From: Actinobaculum massiliense
Lineage (GTDB): Bacteria; Actinomycetota; Actinomycetes; Actinomycetales; Actinomycetaceae
Reading direction: 5' to 3'
DNA: 64,000 bases
NCBI RefSeq assembly: GCF_001457435.1
Contig: NZ_LN881717.1
Coordinates: forward strand, 257,896 to 321,895
The position numbers and the translations under genes were made by a program. The notes under the pieces are model-generated. The model had not been told where the DNA came from. It made no database searches and saw only the letters and a program-made list of their open reading frames with translations. Below, piece after piece: positions 44,667 through 54,530 of the stretch; positions within the stretch are counted from its first letter, which is position 1; each line of letters begins with the position of its first letter.

Positions 44667-46457
44667 CTAGCGCCGCCCAACAAACCAGTGACGAATTTTG
44701 TTGACGCGGGCCTCGATCTGGTCGGCAGAGGCACGCGCGACTTCCGGCCCACCACACGCGCGGCGAAGCTCGGTATGAATCAGCGCGTGCGGGTCGCCGG
44801 ACTTCTGCGCCCAAGCGGAAACAAGCTGGGAGAGTTCCTTGCGTGCTTTTCGCCGGCGCTGAGTCTCGGACATCCCCTGTGCGCCAGCCGCCCCCGCCGC
44901 AGAGCGCCGGCTTTTCGCCTGCTCAGCCTGGTGCTGGCGAAGCAGAGTGGTCACCTGATCAGGCTCCAAAAGCCCCGGAATCCCTAAGAAATCGGCTTCT
45001 TCATCCGAGCCGACCGCCGCGCCCAGGCCAAACTCACCACCGTCGAACAGCGCACGGTCAAAAGCGGCGCCGGATTCGAGGGCCTCGAAACCGGGAAGCA
45101 TGAGGTCTTCTTCAGCTCGCTCCTCCCGATTGGCTTCCTCGAGGGCGGCGTCGTCCCAGCCAGTTTCGCCGCGTCGCACGGATACCACGTGGTCGCGCTG
45201 CTTTTCCAATTCGGACGCCAGCCCTAGCAGCTGCGGCACCGAGGGGAGGAAAACGGTGGCCGTCTCACCGCGCCGTCGGGCACGCACAAAACGCCCAATG
45301 GCCTGGGCAAAGAACAGCGGTGTGGAAGCGCTGGTGGCGTAAACGCCCACGGCCAAGCGCGGCACGTCCACGCCTTCGGATACCATCCGCACCGCGACCA
45401 TCCAGCGCCCGGTCCCGTCCGAGAATTCCTGGATTTTGTCCGATGCTCCGGCGTCGTCGGAAAGAACGACGGTGGGTTCCTCCCCGCTCACCTCGCGCAA
45501 CACATCCGCGTAAGCGCGCGCGTCAGACTGGTTCGAGGCAATGACCAACCCACCCGAATCGGGAATGGAGCGACGCACCACGGTGAGGCGCTCGTCAGCG
45601 GCGGCCATCACCGCGGGAATCCACTCCCCCTTGGGGTTGAGGGCGGTGCGCCACGCCTGCGAGGTCATGTCCTTCGTAAGCGGCTCGCCGAGGGTTGCCT
45701 CCAGCACGTCACCCTGCTTGGTCTGCCACCGCATTTGGCCTGAATAAGACAGGAAAATCACCGGACGCACAACGCCGTCGCGTAGGGCCTCCTCGTAACC
45801 GTAGGTGTAGTCCGCCCGCGAAGTGAGGTTCCCGTAGCCGTCCTTTTCGTAGTCCACGAACGGAATCAGCGCGGTGTCCGAGCGGAAGGGCGTACCCGTC
45901 AAGGAAAGTCGGCGCGCGGCGTGTTCGAAGGCGGCGCGAATGCCGGCACCCCAGGAAAGCGCGTCACCGCCGTGGTGGACTTCGTCCAGGATCACGAAGG
46001 TTTGACGCGCGCCGGTGCGGCGCCGATGAAGCTCAGGGTTGGCCGCGACCTGCGCGTAGGTGACGCATACGCCGTTGAAGAAGTCACCCTCCTGGCGCTG
46101 CGCGTTAGTGAAATCGGGGTCGAGTTGGATTCCCACGCGTGCCGCCGCGTTCGCCCACTGAGTCTTCAGGTGTTCGGTGGGGCAAACCACGGTGATGGTC
46201 TGCGCCTCCCCGCGCGCCAAAAGTTCCACCGCCACCCGCAGAGCGAACGTTGTTTTCCCAGCTCCCGGGGTCGCCACGGCGAGGAAGTCCCGCTCGTGGG
46301 AGTTCATGTAGAGGTTGAGTGCTTCCGCCTGCCAGGCACGTAGCGACGACGTCGTTCCCCACGCCGCGCGCTCAGGAAACGCCGGAGGGAGGCTCTCGGC
46401 GGCGCGAAGCGAAGGTGTTTGCGGGGTATTACGTGGCTGGCTGCTACCCAGCCTCAC
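44667..46457 (-). CDS. DEAD/DEAH-box SF2 helicase
   Basis: 596 residues. Q-motif-like RAWQAEALNLYMN, Walker A AVATPGAGKTTFALRVA, DEVH box VILDEVHHGGD, motif III SLTGTPFRSD, and C-terminal motifs MVSEGVDVPRLAVGVYAT and QAIGRFVRARRRGET. Beyond about residue 450 it has an acidic linker and a family-specific tail ending HWFVGRR. The GTG start overlaps the DUF3039 stop by 4 bp (GTGA), so the two are translated together, as in many actinobacteria. It is an ATP-dependent nucleic-acid translocase of unknown role. Confidence 0.9.
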   Translation of the reverse strand: MRLGSSQPRNTPQTPSLRAAESLPPAFPERAAWGTTSSLRAWQAEALNLYMNSHERDFLAVATPGAGKTTFALRVAVELLARGEAQTITVVCPTEHLKTQWANAAARVGIQLDPDFTNAQRQEGDFFNGVCVTYAQVAANPELHRRRTGARQTFVILDEVHHGGDALSWGAGIRAAFEHAARRLSLTGTPFRSDTALIPFVDYEKDGYGNLTSRADYTYGYEEALRDGVVRPVIFLSYSGQMRWQTKQGDVLEATLGEPLTKDMTSQAWRTALNPKGEWIPAVMAAADERLTVVRRSIPDSGGLVIASNQSDARAYADVLREVSGEEPTVVLSDDAGASDKIQEFSDGTGRWMVAVRMVSEGVDVPRLAVGVYATSASTPLFFAQAIGRFVRARRRGETATVFLPSVPQLLGLASELEKQRDHVVSVRRGETGWDDAALEEANREERAEEDLMLPGFEALESGAAFDRALFDGGEFGLGAAVGSDEEADFLGIPGLLEPDQVTTLLRQHQAEQAKSRRSAAGAAGAQGMSETQRRRKARKELSQLVSAWAQKSGDPHALIHTELRRACGGPEVARASADQIEARVNKIRHWFVGRR

Positions 46458-46780
46458 TTCCCACTTCCCGGAACGTCCGGGCCAAATGGCCAGCCACTAC
46501 CCTGTTTGCCCATTTGCTCGAAAATTTCTTTACACACCGGGCAGACAGGGAAGCTCTCCGGGTTGCGGGTGGGCACCCAAACTTTCCCGCACAGTGCCAC
46601 CACCGGGCGGCCGGTAAAAGCGGACTCAAGTTGGCGTTCCTTGCGCACGTAATGCGCGTAGCGCTCTTCATCACCCGGCGACTGCTCTTCTCGCGTGCGC
46701 TCTAAAACGTCAACAGAGGAAGCGCCTTCGGTTTGCGGACTCTGCGGAGCATCAAGCGGCTGAGAAGAACAAGTGATCAT
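46454..46780 (-). CDS. DUF3039 family protein
   Basis: 108 residues. After a variable 40-residue N-terminus comes the domain DEERYAHYVRKERQLESAFTGRPVVALCGKVWVP with PVCPVCKEIFEQMG, a CxxC zinc-binding-like knuckle. The family is restricted to actinobacteria and is typically encoded directly upstream of this helicase, as here with a 4-bp overlap. A role as a helicase partner is inference. Confidence 0.85.
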   Translation of the reverse strand: MITCSSQPLDAPQSPQTEGASSVDVLERTREEQSPGDEERYAHYVRKERQLESAFTGRPVVALCGKVWVPTRNPESFPVCPVCKEIFEQMGKQGSGWPFGPDVPGSGK

Positions 46781-46901
46781 GTGGGAATTCTACTGCCCCA
46801 CCTCGCGTAGTCCAGAAGTCCGCACGCGTGAGAATGTCTACTCGCCTCGCGCGCGAAGCGTGCACGACGGCGAAGCGCGCACAAGCCAGGCCGGCCAAAA
46901 G

Positions 46902-46931
46902 AAAAAGGCCCCGCATTTTGCGGGACCTTTT
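46902..46931 (-). terminator. intrinsic terminator of hup
   Basis: A 12-bp stem, 46903-46914 with 46920-46931, around a 5-nt loop, containing a single G-U. On the minus strand the stem runs into a T-rich stretch (46902-46906). It lies 16 bp after the hup stop. Confidence 0.85.
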
Positions 46932-46946
46932 GAAGCCGTTAGAAAG

Positions 46947-47228
46947 TTACTTCTGGACGGCGTTCTTGAGGTTGGAACCAGCCGAAATCTTTACGCCGTA
47001 GCCAGCGGGGATCTCGATCTCTTCGCCGGTGCGCGGATTGCGACCCTTGCGAGCAGCGCGCTCGGTGCGCTCGAAGGACATCAGACCGGTGATCTTCACC
47101 TGCTCGCCCTTGGAGAGCGAGTCAACGAGGACCTTCTGCAGCGCGGCGATCGCCTTGTCGGCGTCGGACTTGGACAGGCCGGCTTCTTCGGCGATGGCCG
47201 CGATAAGCTCAGTGCGGTTGAGGGACAT
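46947..47228 (-). CDS. hup: HU-family DNA-binding protein
   Basis: 93 residues, a short canonical HU without the Lys/Ala-rich tail typical of mycobacterial HupB. MSLNRTELIAAIAEEAGLSKSDADKAIAAL forms the dimerisation helices, and the DNA-binding arms contain ERAARKGRNPRTGEEIEIPAGYGVKISAGSNLKNAV. GAGAGG lies upstream of the ATG. Its own terminator follows, so it is monocistronic. Confidence 0.96.
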   Translation of the reverse strand: MSLNRTELIAAIAEEAGLSKSDADKAIAALQKVLVDSLSKGEQVKITGLMSFERTERAARKGRNPRTGEEIEIPAGYGVKISAGSNLKNAVQK

Positions 47229-47640
47229 ATGAATACCTCTCGTCTTATTGATCTAACTTCCATGGCTCGAATTCGAACCACTAGGCAGAAATGTAGCGGA
47301 ATATCGGGCCACTTGCGGAATTTCGAGACGAATTGCCGCGTGTCTTCGCCAAACGTGGAGAACATGAGGCACTTTTGTCACAAAATCCCCAATTCTCCTA
47401 CCTGAGATGGAGATTCGCACCCCTGGAGTGTGAACATCATCCGGCCCATCGCGCCGACCACCGGCCTATAATGAGCATCGAAAGTATCGGGGCCGCCGCC
47501 GGGCAGGCGGGGCTCCCGCGCTCATACGCGGCGGCGCATCGCGCGAGGTTTTTCGAAGCGCCCACACACCGTAGCGGCGCGCCTCTCCGCCATGCACTCC
47601 CGTTAGCGCCAGCGATGGCCCACCAACGGTAAGGAATGAT
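47229..47640. other. hup/mprF divergent intergenic region
   Basis: 412 bp without a credible gene. A perfect -10 hexamer, TATAAT, lies at 47467-47472 on the plus strand, but no -35 is seen at the right distance. If active it gives mprF a leader of about 160 bases. A 99-codon frame at 47333 has no family features and is not called. Confidence 0.4.
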
Positions 47641-50247
47641 GTGAAGCAATTCATCAAAGAGCACGCGAAAGTACTCAAGCTAGTTTTTTACGCGCTCATC
47701 GCCGTCGCCGTCGTCTTCATCGCGAAGGGGCAAATTGCCGAACTTTCCGGCGAGCGCATGCACGCCGTGCTCTCGGGTACTCCCAAGCCGCTCCTCATGG
47801 AGCTGGTAATCCTCGCCTTCGTGGCGTTCTCCGCCACCGGCCTCTACGACGTTTTTGCCGCCCGCTCGGTAGGCGTGGACCTGCCCGCCGCACACGCCCT
47901 GCGCATTGGCTGGATTGCCCAGGCCTTCAATAACTTCGCCGGCCTCGGCGGCCTCACCGGCGGAACCATCCGTGCCCGCTATTACTCCAAAGCCGGCGCC
48001 GACCCGAAGAAAGCGGTGGGCGTTTCGGTGGCGGTGTGGGCCGCGAACCTCCTCGGCCTGTTCGCGCTCCTCCTCGTCACGCTGCCTTTCGCCTCACGGT
48101 ACGACGGGCGCTTCCTCATCGTCCCGGTTATCGCCTGCCTCTATATCCCGATCTACTTCATTGCGGGGAAAATCCACTTCTGGAAAATTGACCTGCGCTC
48201 TACGGTGCTCGGCCAGCAGGACTGGCGCACCAAGGTGGGAATGTTCATTGCCTCGCTTGCGGACTGGCTTGCCGCCGCGCTCTTCTTCTGGCTCTGCGTG
48301 CACGTATTCTCCCCCGGCGTCGGCCTGCTCCAAGCAATCTTCGTTTACGCCACCGCCACCCTGGTGGGCTTGCTCTCCTTCGTGCCGGCCGGCTTGGGAA
48401 CCTTCGACGTCACCGTTTTCGCATTCTTTAGCCAAATGGGCGCCGACCCTTCCGAGCTTGCCCTGGCGCTGGTAGCCTATCGCGTCACCTACTACCTCTT
48501 CCCCTGGCTGGCGGCCGTAGGCGCGTGGCTCTACGAATTCATTGCGCCGAAGATCGGCTTGGTCAACCGCGAGAGGCGCGAAGCTGTGCTGGTCACGGTG
48601 CTCTGGGTGGCCATGTTCTTCACCGGTGTGGCGCTGATTGTTTCGGCGGTGGCGCCCGGTTTCACGCGCCTGCCTGGCTTCCTGCACTATTTGGTACCCA
48701 TTGAGGTAGCCCGTGCTTCTCGCGCCGCCTGCCTGATGGTGGGGTTAATGCTGGTCATCCTCTCACGCGGCATTCGCCAAAAAATCCAGCGCGTTCACAC
48801 CGCCTGCCTGGTGCTTCTTATCGTGGCGATCGTGGCCGGTACCGCGCGCGGTTTTGACACGCAAATGATTGTGGTGCTGGTGATTTTCGCGGCCCTGCTC
48901 TATCTTTCCCGCGGCGCCTTCGTGCGCGGGCCGCTCGACTTCGAGTGGAAGTCGTTCACCGTTTCGCTGGTGATCGCGATCGGCGTACCGCTGGCGATTT
49001 TCGCGTGGCGATGGTCGAAGATTCCCGACGGCGTACAGGTCTATCCGCATGCCGGATGGCGCACCGGAATTTTCTATTTGCTCCTGGTGACGATCGTGGC
49101 TCTGGGCCTGCTTTTCTCGCGCTCGCGCGCTCCCGGATTCGAGTATCCGACGCCGGAGGAAACGCGGCGTTTCGAGGATTTCGTGGCGAAATACGGGGCG
49201 ACGCCGTACACCCATCTTTTCTACCTCGGCGATAAATCCGTGTTTTATAACGAAGCCGGAACTGCCGCACTCATGTACCGGCCCTGGCGTAATTTGTTAC
49301 TTGCGCTGGGTGACCCAATTGGTGACGAGGATGCCTTCGAGGAACTCCTCGACGAATTCGTCTCCTTCGCGGATACCCACGGCTGCAAGGCCTCCATTTA
49401 CGAAATATCCGCCAAATATTTGGCGGCGGCGGCCAACACCGGCTACAGCTTCCTCAAAATCGGCGAAGACGCCACGGTTGTGCTGGAGGATTATTCGAAC
49501 GTTGGCAACAAGGGCAAGGTGTTCCGGCGCATGCGCAATCGCATGGGCGAAAAGGGAACGCATTTCGAGATGGTTCATCCGCCCTTCAGCCCGGAGTTCC
49601 TCAGCGAAATCCGCGATGTTTCCGATTCCTGGTTGCGCGGCCGCGATGAGATGGGCTTCTCGCTTGGCTTCTTTGACCCCGACTACCTCGGGCGGGCCCC
49701 GGTGGCGGTGGTGCGTAGCGAGGCCCGGGTGGAGGGCTTCGCGAACCTTATGCCCATGGAAGAGGGCGTTGCTTCGGTGGATCTTATGCGCATTCGGCCC
49801 GATGCCCCGGGTGGCACGATGGACGGATTGTTCGTTTCGCTGATCGAATGGGCGAAAGAAGCTGGCTATCACGCCTTCAATTTGGGCATGGCCCCGCTTT
49901 CCAATACCGGTTCTAGCCGGCATTCGCGTGCCCAGGAAAAGATCGTGCGCTACGTTTACGACTTCGGTAATCGCGTCTATAACTTCCGCGGTTTGCGCTC
50001 CTATAAGGAAAAGTTCAAGCCGAAGTGGATTTCGCGGTACCTCATTTACTCCGGTGCATCCTCGCTAGTGCCGACCCTACTGGCTCTTCTCAGCGCGGTG
50101 CAACATCCGGACCGCACCCACGGCGCGATTCCGCTCACGGACTCCCACCCCGAATCCGCCATTGCCATTGACTGCCCCGCCGCTCTCGCAGCGCAACAGG
50201 AAACGCACCCGGAGAATGCTCCCTCCGCGCAGGCGCAAAACTCCTAA
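47641..50247 (+). CDS. mprF: MprF-like phosphatidylglycerol lysyl/aminoacyltransferase with flippase domain
   Basis: 868 residues starting at GTG with AAGGA upstream. The first ~430 residues hold about 12-14 hydrophobic segments of the UPF0104/LPG flippase type (including SFVPAGLGTFDVTVF). The C-terminal ~330 residues are the DUF2156 GNAT-like transferase, with YLGDKSVFYNEAGTAALMYRPWRNLLLALGDPIGDED, KVFRRMRNRMGEKG and FNLGMAPLSNTG. It is expected to add lysine (or alanine) to phosphatidylglycerol using charged tRNA and flip it outward, lowering surface charge and sensitivity to cationic peptides. The tail is Ala/Gln-rich. Confidence 0.88.
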   Translation: MKQFIKEHAKVLKLVFYALIAVAVVFIAKGQIAELSGERMHAVLSGTPKPLLMELVILAFVAFSATGLYDVFAARSVGVDLPAAHALRIGWIAQAFNNFAGLGGLTGGTIRARYYSKAGADPKKAVGVSVAVWAANLLGLFALLLVTLPFASRYDGRFLIVPVIACLYIPIYFIAGKIHFWKIDLRSTVLGQQDWRTKVGMFIASLADWLAAALFFWLCVHVFSPGVGLLQAIFVYATATLVGLLSFVPAGLGTFDVTVFAFFSQMGADPSELALALVAYRVTYYLFPWLAAVGAWLYEFIAPKIGLVNRERREAVLVTVLWVAMFFTGVALIVSAVAPGFTRLPGFLHYLVPIEVARASRAACLMVGLMLVILSRGIRQKIQRVHTACLVLLIVAIVAGTARGFDTQMIVVLVIFAALLYLSRGAFVRGPLDFEWKSFTVSLVIAIGVPLAIFAWRWSKIPDGVQVYPHAGWRTGIFYLLLVTIVALGLLFSRSRAPGFEYPTPEETRRFEDFVAKYGATPYTHLFYLGDKSVFYNEAGTAALMYRPWRNLLLALGDPIGDEDAFEELLDEFVSFADTHGCKASIYEISAKYLAAAANTGYSFLKIGEDATVVLEDYSNVGNKGKVFRRMRNRMGEKGTHFEMVHPPFSPEFLSEIRDVSDSWLRGRDEMGFSLGFFDPDYLGRAPVAVVRSEARVEGFANLMPMEEGVASVDLMRIRPDAPGGTMDGLFVSLIEWAKEAGYHAFNLGMAPLSNTGSSRHSRAQEKIVRYVYDFGNRVYNFRGLRSYKEKFKPKWISRYLIYSGASSLVPTLLALLSAVQHPDRTHGAIPLTDSHPESAIAIDCPAALAAQQETHPENAPSAQAQNS

Positions 50248-50284
50248 GCGTGGCGGGATAAGGGGAAAACAGGCCGCGGGCGTA

Positions 50285-51910
50285 TCACTGCTCCCACACC
50301 AGTTCGCCGCCCACAAAGGTGGCACGCATACTGGCTTCGAGGAGCGCTTCAGGCCCGCAAGTCAGTAGGTTTTCATTGCATACGGCTATATCGGCATACT
50401 TTCCCACATCGAGAGTCCCTAGCTCTCCCTCACGTCCTACCACGTAGGCGCTACCGTGCGAATAGGCGCTCAGTGCTTGCCGCATACTAATCTTTTGCTC
50501 CGGAAGCCACCCCTCGGTAGGCCTGCGAGTTTGGGGGTTCTGGCGCCAGACCGCACACGAGAGAACCTCGCGCCAGTTCGCGGGCGAGCACGGAGCATCG
50601 GTTCCGAACGCCATAACCGCTCCCGTTTCTGCATAGGTGGCGAAGGGCCACATGAATGCCGCCCGCGCCTCCCCCAAATCGCGAGCCGGTTGCTCGGTAT
50701 CGATGGCCAGGTGCTGGGGTTGTACCGAGGCAACGACTCCCAACTGAGAAAAGAGCTGAGCGTCTTCGCGGGTGAGGTTTTCAATATGTTCTAGGGAGTT
50801 GCGGCCTTGCTCCGGCACTCCAAATCGCACCTGAGCATCGCGAATGATCTCAAGGGCTTCGCTGACCGAGCGGTCTCCAATGGCGTGGATGCGTACCGGA
50901 ATATGATGCTCCGCCGCATTCATAATGAGTTCGCGCATTTTTTCCGGTTCAATCGTGGGCCGTCCGCTATCGCCGGCAAAGTACGGATTGCTGTAAGGCT
51001 CGAGGAGCCAGGCAGTATGAGCGCTGGAGACGCCGTCGAAAAATTGCTTCATTCCCGGAGCGCGCAACAGCGACCCGCGCAAACGCGCGCGCAGGGCAAG
51101 GATTCGATCGAGGTCACCGATAAGCTGCGGGAAGAGGTGAACTCGCATGGCAAGTTTCCCTTCGCTTTCAAGTTCCTCGTAAATTCCCTCATTTACGCAG
51201 TCCGCGCCCGGCAGAGGACACAGCGCCATATCGCAGAGGCTGGTGAGCCCTTGCGAAAGCATGCGCTGGAAGTGCCCTTCGTAGGCGCTTTTAACCATCT
51301 GGCTTGGGATCGATTTGAAAATCCGGGATGCGTAGAGCATCGCGGCGGCCTCACGTAGTACCCCGGTGGGGATGCCCTGGACGTCACGTTCAATAATTCC
51401 GCCATGCGGTGGACGAGTTTCGCGATCGATGCCGAGGATTCGCAGGCCGGCGCTATTGAGCCAAAGATTATGGCAATCGCCCGAGTACATGGCCACCGGG
51501 CGGTCGGGGAAGGCGGCGTCGAGAGAATCCTTCGTAGGAACTCGCGGCGGATCCCACAAGGCATACCGATATCCTTGCCCAATAAGCCATCCATCGTTGG
51601 GCGCACGGGCAGAGAATTCCTGTAGGTGCCTCACGCAGTCCTGCTCGTTTTTGCCGCAGTAGCTGGTGGCTATTTCAGACGGGAAAAGCGCCGTATGGAA
51701 AACGTGTTGGTGTGCGTCATGGAATCCCGGGCAAATGAAGGATCCGCCGAAATCGAACAGCGGAGCCCCCTCGCACTCGTATTGTTTCGCCTGTTCATAG
51801 GGTACGCGGGCGACGACGCGGCCCGCGCGCACCACCAGCGCCGCGGGAACGTCCGGAAAATCGTGATTGAGAAATACATGACGCGAAGCGATGACGGCAT
51901 TCGCGGCCAT
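50285..51910 (-). CDS. amidohydrolase family protein (YtcJ-like)
   Basis: About 541 residues of the amidohydrolase-3 (metal-dependent TIM-barrel) superfamily. The first metal site is CPGFHDAHQHVFHTALF. HAIGDRSVSEALEI and FGTDAPCSPANWREVLSCAVWRQN carry later ligands, and the C-terminal beta-sandwich ends GELGTLDVGKYADIAVCNENLL. The ATG at 51910 has GGAG six bases upstream. Substrate is unknown. Upstream, TAGTAC-AAAC-GTACCA at about 51999-52014 may be a small operator. Confidence 0.87.
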   Translation of the reverse strand: MAANAVIASRHVFLNHDFPDVPAALVVRAGRVVARVPYEQAKQYECEGAPLFDFGGSFICPGFHDAHQHVFHTALFPSEIATSYCGKNEQDCVRHLQEFSARAPNDGWLIGQGYRYALWDPPRVPTKDSLDAAFPDRPVAMYSGDCHNLWLNSAGLRILGIDRETRPPHGGIIERDVQGIPTGVLREAAAMLYASRIFKSIPSQMVKSAYEGHFQRMLSQGLTSLCDMALCPLPGADCVNEGIYEELESEGKLAMRVHLFPQLIGDLDRILALRARLRGSLLRAPGMKQFFDGVSSAHTAWLLEPYSNPYFAGDSGRPTIEPEKMRELIMNAAEHHIPVRIHAIGDRSVSEALEIIRDAQVRFGVPEQGRNSLEHIENLTREDAQLFSQLGVVASVQPQHLAIDTEQPARDLGEARAAFMWPFATYAETGAVMAFGTDAPCSPANWREVLSCAVWRQNPQTRRPTEGWLPEQKISMRQALSAYSHGSAYVVGREGELGTLDVGKYADIAVCNENLLTCGPEALLEASMRATFVGGELVWEQ

Positions 51911-52110
51911 TCTTTGCTCCATTGCCTTCTGGCTCCTCTGGATCGGCAACCAACCGCACTCCGATGTGCTCCTGGCTGTGCATACCTACATAGATATTTT
52001 AGTACAAACGTACCACCTCGGGATTGCCGATAGCCCCACAGACCCTTAGTTAATTTGCAACGCCGTGCCCGCGCCTCATCGCGCCGTGATCCGCAGGCGC
52101 GCCTCGCCTG

Positions 52111-53736
52111 CTATGGCGCGAGGATAATCTCCCGCTCGCATACCGCGCGCACCACTTCGGGATCGTGGGTGATTACCAGGAGCGCGGCATGGTCCTTAAT
52201 CCGTAGTAGAACTTCGCAGAGGGAATCGCGAGTGGCGGGGTCAAGGCTCGAGGTGACTTCGTCCAAGATAATGAGCCTCCGGTTGACCGCCAACGCGCGG
52301 GCGAGGGCAAAGCGCTGAATCTGCCCGCCCGAAAGCTGGCGCGGGTAGCGCTGGGACCAGTCCTCGGGCAAGCCAACTAGCCGCGCCGCCTCATCCGCAC
52401 TAAGCGAAGCACCGTCGTTTTCGACGCCGTCTTTGCCGCGCTGATCGGCGTGGCCATTAGCCCGAGCAAATATGCCCCGAGCTCGAGCTTCGGCGCGATG
52501 CATGCTCACCCCGAGGGTAAGGGCGGGATTGACCGCGGTCACCGGATCTTGGGTGACCCAGCCCAGCGCCCCGCGTAAGGAGCGCGGCCAGGCTTCCAAG
52601 CGGGCCGGGAGGGCCGTTCCATCGAAAACTACCTCGCCGCCAAAGCGCGGCCACAGCCCCAGCAGAGTGCGGGCGATCGTTGTTTTACCCGCTCCCGAAC
52701 GCCCGGTAATTGCCAGGGCTTCGTGCGCGCTGAGCTCAAAGCTCAGATCGCGCACTACCGGCTCAGCCAGCGTTGGCGCACCCGCGCTCAGAGACCGCAC
52801 GGTAAGAAGCGGTGTTTTACTCGACGAGCTAGCCTTCCGCGAACCACTTCCCCTCTGCGAACCGCTCCCCTGCCGCGTGGCCTTCACCCCCTCGGCCGAC
52901 CCTGAACTCACCGCCACATCGCCGCCCGGCACATCGCCGCCCGCCGCTCTGCCCTGCGCTTCGCCCGGCTCATTTCCAGGCACCTCGTCCGGCCCCACGC
53001 CAAGCCCGCCGCCCGCGGGCACCAACACATCGGAGGTGATCCGCCCTGCCTCAAGCCGTACCACCCTGTCCGCCACGGCCGGAATGATTTCTAGCTGGTG
53101 GGTAATCGTTAGAACGGTGCAATTGAGTCGCGCGACCAAAATCTGCACCAACTCCAAAACCTTGGCGGTGGTTTGCGGGTCGAGCCCGGAGGTGGGTTCG
53201 TCCAAAATGAGTAGCTGCGGACGCTTCATGAGGGTGCGGGCCAGGGCAACGCGGCGGCGCTGCCCGCCCGAAAGTTCCGCCGGAAAGCGGCGCAAGAATT
53301 CTTCGGTAGCGGGCAGTCCAAACGTCTCCATAGCGGCCTGCACAGCGGCGTCGTCCACGTCCGGCCCGGCAAATTCGGTCACCAAACGGCGCACGCGGAA
53401 GGTCGGAGTCAGAGAAGCTGCCGGATCTTGGTCCACGCGGCCGATCCCTCGGCGCACCTTTCGCAGAGTCGAATACTTGGGGCGATGATGGGCGGCGTCG
53501 ACCACCGCGACGGCGTCGGGAAAACCACCGGAGAGCTCCCCGGAAAGCCGCACGCTACCGGAGGCGAGGTGCAAGCCGGGGGCAATGTAACCCAGCACCG
53601 AGAGGGCGAGGGTGGATTTTCCAGAACCCGAGGGGCCGACGATGGCCACGCGCTCGCCGCCGCGCACCTGAAGATTAATGGCGTCGAGGACAGCGCCGGC
53701 GGCGGAGGTAATCGTGAGATCGGTAATTGCAATCAT
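52111..53736 (-). CDS. fused double-ATPase subunit of a Dpp/Opp-type importer
   Basis: 541 residues containing two ABC domains, so one protein replaces the usual DppD plus DppF pair. Domain 1 has VAIVGPSGSGKSTLALSVLG and LSGGQRRRVALARTLMKRPQLLILDEPTSGLDP. Domain 2 has LAITGRSGAGKTTIARTLLG and LSGGQIQRFALARALAVNRRLIILDEVTSSLDP. Both ATP sites look complete. A Gly/Ser-rich linker separates them. The start overlaps the upstream permease by 4 bp. It powers the two permeases below. Confidence 0.9.
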   Translation of the reverse strand: MIAITDLTITSAAGAVLDAINLQVRGGERVAIVGPSGSGKSTLALSVLGYIAPGLHLASGSVRLSGELSGGFPDAVAVVDAAHHRPKYSTLRKVRRGIGRVDQDPAASLTPTFRVRRLVTEFAGPDVDDAAVQAAMETFGLPATEEFLRRFPAELSGGQRRRVALARTLMKRPQLLILDEPTSGLDPQTTAKVLELVQILVARLNCTVLTITHQLEIIPAVADRVVRLEAGRITSDVLVPAGGGLGVGPDEVPGNEPGEAQGRAAGGDVPGGDVAVSSGSAEGVKATRQGSGSQRGSGSRKASSSSKTPLLTVRSLSAGAPTLAEPVVRDLSFELSAHEALAITGRSGAGKTTIARTLLGLWPRFGGEVVFDGTALPARLEAWPRSLRGALGWVTQDPVTAVNPALTLGVSMHRAEARARGIFARANGHADQRGKDGVENDGASLSADEAARLVGLPEDWSQRYPRQLSGGQIQRFALARALAVNRRLIILDEVTSSLDPATRDSLCEVLLRIKDHAALLVITHDPEVVRAVCEREIILAP

Positions 53737-54530
53737 TTTGCCTCCCGGTTCGCGGCGTCAATAAACAGGTTGAGCGGCACGGTGAGGGCGATAATCGCGA
53801 GCATGGGTGCGCCGCAAGCCCACGGGTTGAGCGAGAGGCCGAGGAGGTTTTGGGAAACCATATTCGGCCACAAAAACCCGGTTGACGAGCTGGTCGAGCC
53901 GAGGAAGGAAACCGTGGAGAGCAGGTAAATCGCGGTGATGACGGAAAACCCAAACTCGGTAGCAATCGGGCGGGCGAGCAGCGGGACTACCTCGCGTACC
54001 AGGGCGACCGGAGTGCTGTCGCCGGCCACCCGCGCTTCCTCGTAGAACCCAGAGCGGAGCAGCGGCGCTACCGTGGTTTGGTAGTAACGCGAGGAGAACG
54101 GCGCCGTGAGAACAGTGGCAATGGGGACCGTGGCCCAGAGCGAGCCGCCCGAGGCGGAGTAGGCCACCAGGCTCATCACCATCATGGGGATAATGAGGGC
54201 GGCGTCCAGGGCGAAGCGGGCAACGCCACTGCCGCGAGCGCGCGTGGCCATCCACATTCCGAGAGCCAAGCTCAGGGCTTGGCAACAAAAGGCCGTGACC
54301 ACCGACGCGAAGAGGAGGCGCCGCCCGCCTAGCAAAAGTTGCGGGGCGAGGGGGCGGCCCAGATAGTCGTAGCCGAGGCCCCACGGCCCGCCGGTTTCGT
54401 ATGCTATGGCCTCGGTGGTGAGTGGATCGCCCAGCCGGGTGGCAAAGAGCGGGCCCGCGAGCGTTGCGAGTAGCACCAGGATTACCATCGCGCCCCACAG
54501 CTTGGCGCTCCAAGAGAATTTGCGTCGCAT
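53733..54530 (-). CDS. DppC-type ABC permease
   Basis: 265 residues with five to six hydrophobic segments and the family's cytoplasmic loop (LREVVPLLARPIATEFGFSVITAIYLLSTVSFLG). The N-terminal topology, with one helix then a periplasmic loop (DPLTTEAIAYETGGPWGLGYDYLGRP), matches peptide/nickel DppC. It starts at the base after the DppB stop and pairs with that subunit. Confidence 0.88.
   Translation of the reverse strand: MRRKFSWSAKLWGAMVILVLLATLAGPLFATRLGDPLTTEAIAYETGGPWGLGYDYLGRPLAPQLLLGGRRLLFASVVTAFCCQALSLALGMWMATRARGSGVARFALDAALIIPMMVMSLVAYSASGGSLWATVPIATVLTAPFSSRYYQTTVAPLLRSGFYEEARVAGDSTPVALVREVVPLLARPIATEFGFSVITAIYLLSTVSFLGSTSSSTGFLWPNMVSQNLLGLSLNPWACGAPMLAIIALTVPLNLFIDAANREAK

Noticed and set aside
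47333-47632. A 99-codon frame upstream of mprF
   Set aside because: No ribosome site, no motifs, and it spans the likely promoter region.
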